Positions 1 to 12,200 of a stretch of DNA of 64,000 bases are shown one piece after another. The position numbers and the translations under genes were made by a program. Source of the stretch: Liolophura sinensis (lineage: Eukaryota; Mollusca; Polyplacophora; Chitonida; Chitonidae); NCBI RefSeq assembly GCF_032854445.1, contig NC_088305.1, positions 25,382,628 through 25,446,627 on the forward strand, written 5' to 3'. Within the stretch, counting starts at the first letter, position 1; the number at the start of each line of letters is the position of its first letter. The notes beneath the pieces are model-generated. The model was not told the DNA's origin. It worked only from the letters and a program-made list of their open reading frames with translations, and did not search any database.

Positions 1-1125
1 ATAGTGGTACATTTATACCTGCAGTGATGGCTGCTGTGCATGATAATGTTACTTTGGTGATATCAGATATTACAGCTGTTCTGATAACAGTGGTGCATTT
101 ATACCTGCAATGATGGGTGCTGTGCATGATAATGTTAGTATGGTAATATCAGATATTACAGCTGTTCTGATAATAGTGGTACATTTATACCTGCAATGAT
201 GGCTGCTGTGCATGATAATGTTAGTATGGTAATATCAGATATTACAGCAGTTCTGATAATAGTGGTACATTTATACCTGCAATGATGGCTGCTGTGCATG
301 ATAGTGTTACTTTGGTAATATCAGATATTACAGCTGTTCTGATAATAGTGGTACATTTATACCTGCAATGATGGCTGCTGTGCATGATAATGTTAGTATG
401 GTAATATCAGATATTACAGCTGTTCTGGTAATAGTGGTACATTTATACCTGCAATGATGGCTGCTGTGCATGATAATGTTAGTATGGTAATATCAGATAT
501 TACAGCTGTTCTGATAATAGTGGTACATTTATACCTGCAATGATGGCTGCTGTGTATGATAATGTTAGTATGGTAATATCAGATATTACAGCTGTTCTGA
601 TAATAGTGGTACATTTATACCTGCAATGATGGCTGCTGTGCATGATAATGTTACTATGGTAATATCAGATATTACAGCAGTTCTGATAATAGTGGTACAT
701 TTATACCTGCAATGATGGCTGCTGTGCATGATAATGTTACTTTGGTAATATCAGATATTACAGCTGTTCTGATAATAGTGGTACATTTATACCTGCAATG
801 ATGGCTGCTGTGCATGATAATGTTAGTATGGTAATATCAGATATTACAGCTGTTCTGATAATAGTGGTACATTTATACCTGCAATGATGGCTGCTGTGCA
901 TGATAATGTTACTTTGGTAATATCAGATATTACAGCTGTTCTGATAATAGTGGTACATTTATACCTGCAATGATGGCTGCTGTGCATGATAATGTTACTA
1001 TGGTAATATCAGATATTACAGCTGTTCTGATAATAGTGGTACATTTATACCTGCAATGATGGCTGTTGTACATAGATATGGTAATGTTACTATGGTGATA
1101 ACAGATATTACAGCTGAACTGATAA
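1..1125. repeat. 86-bp tandem satellite, about 13 copies, left end outside window
   Basis: Near-identical units recur every 86 bases (starts at 1, 87, 173, 259 and so on to 1033), and the last copy decays by about 1125. Units differ mainly at one site (TTAGTATGG versus TTACTTTGG or TTACTATGG) and by scattered single changes. The array is already in progress at base 1, so its full length is unknown. No coding sense is visible. Confidence 0.95.
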
Positions 1126-2326
1126 TAATGTTGTCAAGATAATACCCATTACGTGCGATGTAATAATAATATGGCTTTGCTATTGATAATCATTGCAATT
1201 GTGTTATCAGGAATAATGTGACAAGAAGAAGTTCTATATATGAATATGCTAATAACAATATTTTTCATTTATAACGGTTATAAAGAAGCTGAAAATTTCA
1301 AGGTTTGTTATTTTAAGTCACTTTTATATACACATGTAAGATGCGAGTTATAATAACAGTTATAATAGGCACTAACTTAAAGCAAACACATTGTAGATTT
1401 GTTTCCCAAAGCAACATTTATGTGAAGATTTTCATCTCTACTCCAACAGCAATGTTGAATAATTGTGAAGTGTGTATATTCTGTGGGCTGTAGAGTCTAT
1501 TAATGACACCGTTAATTACCTTGTGTGTTGCTGAGACTACCCTATTGATTGTACCCCGGGGGCCATTGGGATATTGATTAGGGTTAAATATGCATGGGCA
1601 CTGCAGTGAGCAGCAATGCTGGAAATATGCTAATAATTTGTAAGATTTGTCAGATTGTAAAACTGTTGTATGCAAATTAAGGTTTGCAAATTAGCAGTTT
1701 GGCCTTAATCAGTGGCCAAACAGACCAGAATGTATTACAGGATTATTATTAGATATGATAACAAGCTGTGACACCACAGCTTTGTCTGCTCAGAAAACAC
1801 AATGACTGTATATGTCATAAAAAGTCGTTTGAAAAAGTGCTGTTTTAGAGGCAAATAAAAATCACAAAATATGCAGGGTTCATTCTGGGCCTTGAAAAGC
1901 CTGGAATTAGAAAATCTTCTTTTCTGCCCTTAGCGTGGAAAATCAGGTTCAAAAGTCCTAAAATGATACTTTTCATGCCAACTCTTTCTGATAAGAATTT
2001 TAATAACTTCAAGAAATATATACATATTGAGTGACCCTATAAGGTTGGATGAATCCAACTTAATCAAGAAAAAATGTCACTTGAAAAGGGTCAAATATTA
2101 GGTGAATTACAGTTATCAGGGTCATTCTCATTGCACTACTCTTGTAAAAGCATAGAATATTTATTCCAAGTAGCCTGGAAAAAGCCTTAAAAATCCAAAA
2201 AATTTGAAATCTTTAAAGTTTAGGAACCCTGATTATTTACTTTCGGTGCGGATATCGCCATAGATGTACCTGCCTTAAACAAACCTCAAAACACTTTTTT
2301 CAAAATCAATAAAACTCTCACACTTA

Positions 2327-2375
2327 AGCCCAGTGTCTTTGGCATGGCGTTTCATTGAGGCAGCGCTATAATGTC
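2327..2375 (+). repeat. Remnant of SINE family B 3' part
   Basis: A short stretch resembles the late part of family B (GCCCAGTGTC, then GGCATGGCGTTTCATTG and a CAGC-rich end). It is too short for certainty. Confidence 0.3.
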
Positions 2376-2466
2376 AGATGCATGTAAATATAGGACTAGT
2401 GTAATGAAGATATTTATCTGTGAATATAACTGACCTAAAACAGACCATGCTCCTACATCCAAAGCT

Positions 2467-2737
2467 GGGGCACCCGTAGCTCAGATGGTTAGAGTGCTAG
2501 CGCATCGTAATGACCCAGGAGCCTCTCACCAATGCAGTCGCGGTGAGTTCAAGTCCAGCTCGTGCTGGCTTCCTCTCCGGCAGTACGTGGGAAGGTCTTA
2601 CAGCATTCTTCTGATGGTCAGGGGTTTCCCTCGGGCTCTGCCCAGTTTCCTCCCGCCATAATGCTGGCCTCCGTCATATAAGTGAAATATTCTGAGTACG
2701 GCATAAAACACCAATCAAATAAATAAATAAATAAATA
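2467..2737 (+). mobile_element. SINE family A, full length
   Basis: The tRNA-like head (GTAGCTCAGATGGTTAGAG, box A type; GAGTTCAAGTCC, box B type) is followed by the family body and the conserved tail ending in an (AAAT)n run. This is one of the few complete copies in the window. Confidence 0.9.
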
Positions 2738-3006
2738 CATCCAAAGCAAACAACTCAGAATGCATATCCATGTCTCCCATTACAGATTAAGAAATCTGAA
2801 ATGTGGTCTGAAGACAAAATGAGAAATGATATTGACATGCCTCACAGCGTTAATAATTTATGAACTACAGGGTGCTCTTTCTCAAAGCCTTTGTATAACA
2901 TTACTTCAGTGATTAGACTGAGGCAGCACGTTATGACCTCTGTGAGAAACAGCACTACCGAAGTAGTAAATGAAGTGTATATCTTTAACTGTGCATTATT
3001 TAGAAA

Positions 3007-3252
3007 GCCTCCGTGGACAAGGTGGTTAGCGTGCCAGCATGGCACAATAACCCAGCCATCTCTGACCAATGCAGTTCCTCAAGCTGGCTTCCTCTGCGGT
3101 TGTACCTGCATGGAAAGGTCTGTCAGCACCATGTGAACGGTCATGGGTTCCCTGGGCTCTTGGCCGATTTCCTCTCACCATAATGCTGGCCCCTGACGTA
3201 GAACTGAATACCCTTGAGTAGGGTGCAAAACACCAGTTAAATAAATAAATAT
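3007..3252 (+). mobile_element. SINE family A, diverged near full-length copy
   Basis: The head begins at GCCTCCGTGG, the body is diverged with small deletions, and the tail ends in AAATAAATAAAT. It lies about 270 bases after another copy in the same orientation. Confidence 0.8.
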
Positions 3253-3994
3253 ATTTAGCTGGCATTTACATAAAAAGAATTTATGTTGGCCAACATTTAC
3301 ATCTGGATCAGCAGTCTAACATTGTTTATTTAGTGTCTTTAGGATATTTCTGCTGTTTTTAAAAAAAAACTCAGGATGGCTTTGTATAGTGCCTTGTTTT
3401 TAAGCATACATTATAACTGGTGTGAATGTCATGTAAGGTGAAATCTGGTTCAGAATGAGATTTGCAGGTTATCAAATTTAAACCTGTATTCATGAATCAG
3501 TTTTATCAGTTCAAAGGAAAGTCGCATTGAGAAGCTAGGTTTCCCATAACCTGAAATGTATCCGTTACAAAGCCTGCACTGTGTGTTGCTTGGTTATGTG
3601 TACTGGTTAGGGTAGTAACAGACCCCCACCCCTCCAACCTCCCCTTCAGAAGAGAGAGCATCAGGATCATGTCAGGTCACCCTCAGGAATACTACTGCTA
3701 TTGTTTTGACTGTGAGACAGGAACACAGGTGCCTTGGCACTGTGATTAGTTGGAAAGCTGTGGTGACTGTGCTATCTGGCATGTCTGGGGTTTCTGGGTG
3801 GCTGGGAAAATAAGCGCTTGTTTCCACCACCCAACAGGACACTTCTTGACTTCTACTGGTGTGCAATTGATGAGGGTGATGAATCATGTGTTATGTGCCA
3901 TTCATCCACCCATGTATGAGTCTGCTGTTGAGATACCCACAACTTAAAACAATTTTATCCGTTAGCAATATGACACCCCCCCCCCACCCCCGCC

Positions 3995-4072
3995 CACCAC
4001 CACCACCATAATGCTGGCTACCATCGTAGAAGTAAGAAGTAGGGTGTTCAGCAATCAAATAAATGAATAAAT
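3995..4072 (+). mobile_element. SINE family A, 3' fragment
   Basis: Only the last part is present: CCATAATGCTGGC, a mutated tail core and AATAAATGAATAAAT. It is preceded by a C-rich and CCA microsatellite run. Confidence 0.65.
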
Positions 4073-6723
4073 CCTTGATCTAATTTAGCACTGTGTTTAA
4101 CATGCATGTTTATGGCTAGATTTTCCTTAATAATTGCTGATTCAGCCCAATATTAGGTCGCCATGCTGTCTGTCCGTCTGTCTGTCTGTCCGAAGATGGT
4201 CACAGTATGCATGTAAGTCCAACTGCTTTTAAGGATACATGAAACACTTTGGTTTTATTTCTTAATGCGCACATTATCATGTGTAATAACATATAACAGT
4301 GAAAACCAATTTTTCAGCTTTCACACTGGGGGGTAGAAATGGCTTCAAAGTACAATTTTCTTGAGGTTCCAGCAGTCAGTCCAGAAATTAAGTAGCTTAC
4401 AGCGATGATGTCAATGATGAGCCCTGTTTAAAAAGAACTCTGTGGGGGACAGACCATGCAGGTCAGTTGTAGGAGTGGGCGCTACACTTGCACAAGGAAG
4501 CCATGCAGTATCTGTGAACATACTGTAGCAACATTGTTCACTGGGCTCAGTTCACTTCGAGGGTGTTCACACAGAGTTTTTGAACAAGATCAACGATGAG
4601 GTAATTTCTGAAAAAATCTCACCATTGACAGAAAATATGCATAATGTAGAGGGGTAGTTAACAGGTATAAAAATACCCCTAAAATGAAATTTTTTTTTTA
4701 GCAAAACTTCCGAGGCATAATTTTCTACACTTAGCATAGAAACATAATCTTTGTTTCATACAGTACGGCTCAGGCTGAAAGTCAGTTGCTTATCGCTCAT
4801 ATCGTGCTCCGAGATACTGAATATTGCTTTACTGGCGCGTGACAAAACAACTTAAGTAATTTAATTAGGGAATAAATATGCAATCAAATTCATCGATTGG
4901 TATTGACTGTGAGCGTACTAATTTTGATATACATTTATGTTATGCCATATGTAACCTTAGAGCAGATATTTTATACCAAACGCGACTTTCTTGCGAATGA
5001 AGCACGTGCAATACCACACACCTCCCGCCTAGGACATCGCCCCAACACAGGCAGACAGCAGTTTCATATGGCCATGCTTTCGCGTGATCCTTCACTCCTA
5101 TCATATCATTAGTCGCGTTTGTATAAAAAAATGCATCTAATTAACATATATTTATATTACTGTAAGGATCGTGTAAGCCTCAGATTAAAAGACCTAAAAA
5201 AAAAAAAAAAAAAAAAAAGCCTAAAACATGTATCTTCAGGACAGAATCGGACTGCAGACTTTTTACTGTAAGCTTCTTCCAGGTGACAGACATGTATAGG
5301 CCTGACTGCAGCTATGGGTGTTTTTAACTAGAAACCCGAAATGGCTGGTGTATTTTTTTTATTTTACTGGCTTTCAAGATTAGCCTACATTATTGATTGT
5401 CTACAGACCTAATTGCTGACCTAAATGCCACCAGGGAAGATACACAGAAGGGGGATTTACACAGAAACAGTGAATCCAGCCCCAGCAGTTTTGAGAGATC
5501 AATTCACTTCTATTGTTTAAGAATTTCAAAACCATACAGTGTGTGTCATTTAATAAAGTTTTACTCTTATGAGTATTATATTCTTACTCCAATACAACAT
5601 GCCTATTGTTCTTCAATCCTGGCAAAGTAGTTGTCACAGCTGGATACTAGGACTGCACGAGTTCTTCTCAAAAATCTGTGTTAAATTTCTGAGTATTTAA
5701 ATTAAGCCTACAGTAATCTGCTAAGAAGTACCCATGATGTTCATTACACAAACATAGTATACATCAAAAACATTACTGTCCATATGGGAAAAAACAACAG
5801 CTTGTAAACATATGTTATTGATACATGTATAAGATAGTCCCATTCATTTTGCTTCAACTTTTATTGAAGTTCTCAAATGAAATTTGATATCAGATTTCAT
5901 CTGGGTGTAAGTAATATTTTGTTGAGCATTAATTAACACAATGGAATTATTTCCATAAAAGTATTTTGTAGTCAAAGAGAGTCAGTAATGAAAATATTTA
6001 AGGTAGACTACACAGTGTCAAAAATTCAAATAAAGTGTATTATTGCACATGGCAAATTATTTCTTTTTCTGTAAAAAAAAAATTTCCTTCATGCATTTGC
6101 TCTGTGGGTGCTTTTCCAATATGGTTTGGTACAAACTACAAATTCTCTGCAAAGTTGTATTATAGAAACAAAATTTAACTCGTCCTGTATCATGTTTTTC
6201 ATTTTTTTTTTCCATGTTTGTACGTAAAATTGGTATTGAAATACCGCGTTGTTGTTGTTGCACGCCATGTCCACGTCAAAGTGTCAATTTTTGTGTGCTA
6301 AATTACTGAGTGGCAGCTGGCAGAAGAAATATAAGCAGGTTTTGAATGCCAGAATGGTGACACAAAATGCACAGTTGAAATTCTTTGATACAGCTTCATG
6401 AGAAGAAAATTTTCAGCTGATTTTGATGGAAAAGATTCTCTCCCTTGAATAAATTAATTTAATTCCTGATGTCAATGACTGAATATAGCCAGTGGAAACT
6501 GAGCACAGTGGAAATCATGATTCCATACTTGATGAAAAGGTCCAGTTTAAACTGCACCTGATCAAGCTCATCAGATTCTGGAGCTTTGTACATACAGTTA
6601 TATTTGTTATTAGATCCACTGATGGGCCGTGTACCACACTCGCATGTTGCCACTATTTTCTGACTGTAAGGAATGGACCTGGTGTGTGGTGTCTTCAGCA
6701 TTGTGCTTCAGTGATTCAGCACT

Positions 6724-6935
6724 ACTGTATTTCTTCAAGCGCCTTTCCAGGTGTTTTATTCAAGCATATTCTGAAGGCATATTATTCTGTACAAACTGAT
6801 AAAGTTGGAGTTTTTGTGAAGCCCGGGACTTGGCCAACCTTACCAATGTAGTTTTGTCACCAAAATTAAATTAAAAAACTACATAAATCACACTGAAAGT
6901 TGCTCTTTCTTGTGCAAAAGGCTGTTATATTAGGA
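6724..6935. mobile_element. MITE family M2, diverged copy
   Basis: The left end (TACTGTATTTCTTCAAG) matches the family terminus, and the interior shares the stretch CAAGCATATTCTGAAGG and the AAAACTACATAAAT block with copies at 17.4, 24.2, 27.5 and 39.7 kb. The right inverted terminus is degraded (GCAAAAGGCTG). Confidence 0.6.
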
Positions 6936-7336
6936 TATATACATAGAAATGTCAAATTCTCAAGTAAGTCGGCAAACAGCCATGTGTAGATGACAAGCAG
7001 TTTACATGGGTCATTTGCGGCTGCAAGTGTGCGTGACGCTATAATTGTAAAAATCAATATCTATTACTGAACAGTTGATACAGGTATACATTTATGAATG
7101 CACCAAGAATGTTACATTAGGGGGGAAAACAGTAATAAGTGGGATATGTGTAGGCTGTGAGTTTTTATGTACCCTATTTCTTCTCAAATTTGGGACACTT
7201 AGTCTGCTCATTTTAGCCAATATATATGTAATTCTAGCAGGAATATTAAGTTTCTTTTTTCTCACATGATTAGACGATCTAATGAAGAACACACTCATAG
7301 CATTATTTTTCCAAGAGGCTAGTAAAGAAATATAGT

Positions 7337-7624
7337 ATTCTACTTTCAACACTAGTAATATCTGTCCAAATTTTACAAGTACGTGTGCGGAACTACCAGT
7401 ATCGCACAATTCTACTTTCAACACTATTAATATGTTTCCAAATTTTACAAGTACATGTGTGGAACTACCAGTATCGCACAATTCTACTTTCAACACTAGT
7501 AATATCTGTCTAAATTTTACAAGTACATGTGCGGAACTACCAGTATCGCACAATTCTACTTTCAACACTAGTAATATCTGTCCAAATTTTACAAGTACAT
7601 ATGCAGAACTACCAGTATCGCACA
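7337..7624. repeat. 72-bp tandem repeat, 4 copies
   Basis: Units begin at 7337, 7409, 7481 and 7553, with only a few substitutions. The minus-strand reading frame across it is open simply because 72 is divisible by three. Confidence 0.93.
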
Positions 7625-9291
7625 CAAGGATGTGGATTTGTAAGTGTGAGCACTAGCTACTTGATTACTTAAATCGAATATTGGGTTTTCTTCCTCATTC
7701 ATTATATATAACGATGCCTACATGTGCATTGGACAGAAATTAATCAGTAGTTAAGCTTCCTGTAATGTGTACCAGTACTTTATCTAATTGCTAATTACAG
7801 GTGCATTTGAATTGAACTTTCACAATGGCATATACATTTATTGGTCTAATGTTTTCTTTATTTGTAATTAATTTCAGTATATTTATACAACATTATACTG
7901 TTATGTTTTCAACAACTTTGGCCATGACATGTAGCTACATAGTATACCAGTTAAAGGTATTGGAATTGCATGGCAGTCTTCAATTTTCTTTTTGATATTT
8001 TAGAAATACAGGCCAAAGTGTTATGTGTCAATGTATGAAGAAAAAAATAACAAATAAAATCAAATATTGCATCTGGTTGCAGTTGATTGCAACTTTTTTC
8101 TTCGTGCCATTGACTCACAGTTTTGTTTTGTTTCTTTTCTTTGAATATCAGAAATTAAGACATGAAATCACTAGCCATCGGAAAAAAATCACACCACCTT
8201 TTTCTGTATCTGTATTACTGTTTTTTTTATGGACTTAAATCTTTCCCATTGCTGATACCCCTGACTGGTACATTTCTCAGTCATGCAGTCACTGTGGCCT
8301 AACTTCTCTCACTTTTTTAGTAAACAAGGCCTGGATGTTTATCTTATCTGGTCCTGCTTTCTCTGTCTCTCTGGAATTCTCTGTTGGGGAAACAGACCCT
8401 CTGCTGACAACAATCACCTCACAAAATTTCACATTTTTTTTTTTTCACCCTTAGCTGGCCTAGACCTACATGTTGCCCTTATCTATCACTTGCTATGACT
8501 CCTAGCTGGCTTCTGTTTCCCTATGTGCCGTGTTACAGCCATACAACTACAACAGGAGCCCTAGGTCCTGGTGAAATTTTGGTAACCATGGAAACTGAGT
8601 GAATATTTCAGAAAAGCAAGTTTGAGGTCATCGTGGCATTTAAGATACCTGCAGCCAGTACTTAACATTACCAAAAAAATGAAAGGAACACGTCTGAGGA
8701 TTACTGAGTTGTCCATGTGTCCAAAATGGAAATAATTGTGTTTTTGTGCCGAATTTTTACACAAATCAAGTTTATGTGTATGTATGCAGTATTCATATAG
8801 GTTTATATAGACCACAAATATCTTATTCCTCATCACTGGCAGAATTCAAGGCAAAATCCATGTATTTGCTTGACTACAGATAAACCTGAATTATTCATAT
8901 TTATTTTTTTTTGGACCAAAAATTGACCTTTATGAAAATAAACAATATTGCAAATACACTAAGGAGCAGGACACCCGGGGAATGTAAACCTTTATTAGTG
9001 CCATACAGATTTGACAGGCATAACTATTGGAATATTTCTGTTTAGCTAGCCCATGCCTACAGTTCTACATTCTACAGTTTCAGGGAATGATAAATAATTT
9101 TGAACTGTTGTGGTTATATGTATAGACTGACAAACAGGACAGAAATTATAGGTCACTGATGAGTGTACGCTAAGCTTGTGAATGAAATAACAAAATAAGG
9201 GTTTTAGAAATAAAATTAAAAAAACAATAAATAAATTCCAAAGAATAAAGACCTAAATAAGTATAAGGTGGATTTTTTGTTGTTGTTGCAG

Positions 9292-12200
9292 CCTGGACCT
9301 GGGAAGCGCCATGCTGCTAGAAGAAGAACAACAGTTGTAAACTACAATCCTGACTCGAGCCGATCGACAGATCAGGACGAGCGGAACACATCCATGTCTG
9401 AAATCGACACAGAGTCGTTGTCAAGCCAACCATTACAGCGGGGCGGCTCATTGAGGTCTAGTCTTCCAATCGTCCGAAGCCCCAACCACAGCTTTGATCG
9501 CCCCATTGGTAGGTGCATGTCATCCTTTTGGTGGTGAATTAAGAATTCATTTACAGGAAAGCTGCTTGTTTCTAATAATGGTGAGTTTTATGACAAAAGA
9601 TTGGAAAGTTGTGGAGGGAACATCTTATTTCCTCTAGCCCTCTCCGGCCATACGTGGGAAGGTCTGCCAGCAAACTGCAGATGGTCGTGGGTTTCCCCAA
9701 GGTTCTGACCATTTTCCTCCCACCGTAATGCTGGCCGCTGTCGTTTAAGTGAAATATTCTTAAGTAAGGCGTAAAACACCAATCAAATAAATAAATAAAT
9801 ATTTCGTCCAGCCATAAATTATTTTATTTTTCGGCTATTTTCGGCTAAAAGAGAAACCAAAATGATTATAATTTATTGATTATCCAGATTATCTTGAGCA
9901 TTTAAATCAAGGATTTGAAAATGAAGTAAAAATTTTAGTTCATATAGGGTTGCCGAGGTCGTTAGCACACCAGTGCGGCGCAATGATCCATGGGCCTCTC
10001 ACCAATGCAGCCACAGTGAGTTCAAGTCCAGCTGATGCTGGCTTCCTCTCCGGCTGTACGTGGGAAAGTACATATGTAAGTGGATTCAAGGCCAGACATG
10101 CCTGGTTTCCTCGCACCATGATGCTGGCCGCCAGCATCTTAGTGAAATATTCTTGAGTACGGCATAGAGCACCGATCAAACACATGTAAATGTGAAAGGC
10201 TAGATACTCTTTACTCCTTTACCAATCAACCAAAAAAAACTATATAATTGTTTAAGTGAAGCTGGATTTTTCACATTTATATATTTTTTTTTCTATGCTT
10301 TTTGGATCATGACGTCCAAGTTTTTCCATGACCTCTGGTGACATGTAAAGAGAAGGCCAGACCTGTGTGCCATCTGTGACAGTTTAATGATTGTTACTGT
10401 AAACAAATTTCCACAAGATTTAATAACATTATAGATGGCTTATATTTATATGTCTTTGTTTGTTAAATGAGTAATCATGCTGTTTTTTGTAAGTTTTAAG
10501 GAATTGATGTGTTTTATGGAAGTTTGTACATGTAGTGAGAAAAAAAGGATACATATCCTTTACTGAATTTTAGGGGCAAGATTTTTGAACGTTTTTTTTT
10601 ATATATGCAGTGATATATGTGTGTGTGTGTGTGTGTATTTATTTATGTATATATATATAGGCATAAAAGTAAGATTTTTCTGATGTGGAGAAATGATAGA
10701 ATAAAAAAACAAATAGGCTTTCTCAACTTTTTACATCTTTGTATTCCGACTGCAGTTTCGAATGTGTTGTTCTTATCAAGGAATGTTATATATATATTTT
10801 GATATTTCCATGCCCGTAAATAAATAATTAAATCAGGAGGTAGGCTGGTTATTGGTATATTTGCATGTTTTCTCGGTGATTACCATGTAAAAAATGTAAT
10901 TAAATTCCCGTGGTATGAATGATATCAACAGTGTATTTGAATATCAACACAACTGTAAGTTTCATGGCTGGAATCGAATCAAGTTTCAAAATTCTGCCTC
11001 CTGTAAAGACATGCCTTTGTGAAAATTCAGTTGATTATAAAGCCAAATTTAGACATATCACATTCTGATATTTTGACATCTGTTCACATTTTTATCACGC
11101 AAAAGCTGCCTCATACCTCAGCTGACAAAAACAGATTCCCCGGTTATCAGTAACTGCAATTTATATGTGTGTCATTGCCCAGTGTCAAACAAATCAGAGT
11201 ATTTTGAATATTTTCCAGGACTTGTGTTTTTGATATTCGGTGACGAGACTAAGCGTGGGTTATTACCCAATGAGGTGACCCAGCTGGACACAGTACGAGC
11301 GTTATTCGTTCGATCGTTCCCAGACAAATTAAGCATGCAGCTTTTTGAATCTCGACCACAACTAAAGATTTACATCCAGGATCAGAAGTCTGGGGTATTT
11401 TATCAGCTGGAAGATCTCAGGTAGGCTTTTAATTTGAAATATTTATGCTGAAAATGTCAGAAATCTAGAGAGTTGAAATTAACTGTGATAGAATAAAGCT
11501 TTCTTTTTACTGTTTTAACCTACATGTATTATGGTGATAATCTACTGACAGCTTTTTTTTTTTAGTTATTTGATTGGTGTTTTACACCGTACTCAGGAAT
11601 ATTTCACTTACACAAAGGCAACCAGCATTATGGTGGAAGAAAATCAGGCAGAGCCTACAATCATCCACAGGCTGCTAGTAGACCTTCCCACGTGCAGCCA
11701 GAGACTGATTTCAAGAAGAAATATGGATTTAAATTGTATTAAAAATGACCTGATATTTTAATCCATCTTTCCTGGTTCTAGGAGTTATTTGGATTTTAGA
11801 AAAGTGTTTAGAAAGGCCTGTTAATCATTTTGCATGACAGTGCAAACAAAAACATAGTTCATTTGTCTATAATTTAATCTTTCAAATGGTTGTAGGCTTT
11901 GAACAAAATTATATACAGAACTTGAAACCTTGTAGATATTAAAAGATTAACAAATTTTGGGAATACAGGAGACGGGTTAAGCGGGAAATATCTTAACATC
12001 TGTCAGTTAGAGTGATGTATAAATTTTATACGTACGTTCAAAACTGCAGCCAAACCATAATCTGGTTTAGATCAAATACGACGAAAACAAATGTGCAAAA
12101 TTGTGCCGTGGAATCCTGCTGAAAAATGGAGGACATATTCTATCTTGTTCCTGGGCTTGTGTCTCTTGTTTCTGTTGGAAAAGTTTTATTGTGGGTGAAG

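Larger units (their letters stand above)
1126..9291. other. Repeat-rich DNA with no defensible exon
   Basis: Apart from the repeats listed separately (SINEs at 2.4-4.1 kb, a MITE at 6.7 kb, a 72-bp tandem repeat at 7.3 kb) I see only AT-rich sequence, a CTGT microsatellite near 4170, C-runs near 3966 and a poly-A tract near 5197. It probably contains the start, or an intron, of the SRCIN1-like gene, because the first exon recognised (9292) begins in mid-protein. Bases 7145-7340 resemble 16605-16790 (shared stretch around CTGCTCATTTTAGCCA), so an old interspersed repeat lies here too. Confidence 0.6.

Noticed and set aside
5400..5520. Possible exon (GTCTACAG then a hydrophilic, Ser-rich reading)
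   Set aside because: The peptide looks plausible for the N-terminus of the SRCIN1-like protein, but no convincing donor follows and I know no matching family segment.
7092..7625. 177-codon minus-strand frame with a repeated VLVKFGQILLVLKVE segment
   Set aside because: It consists of the 72-bp tandem repeat plus dispersed-repeat DNA; no family resemblance.
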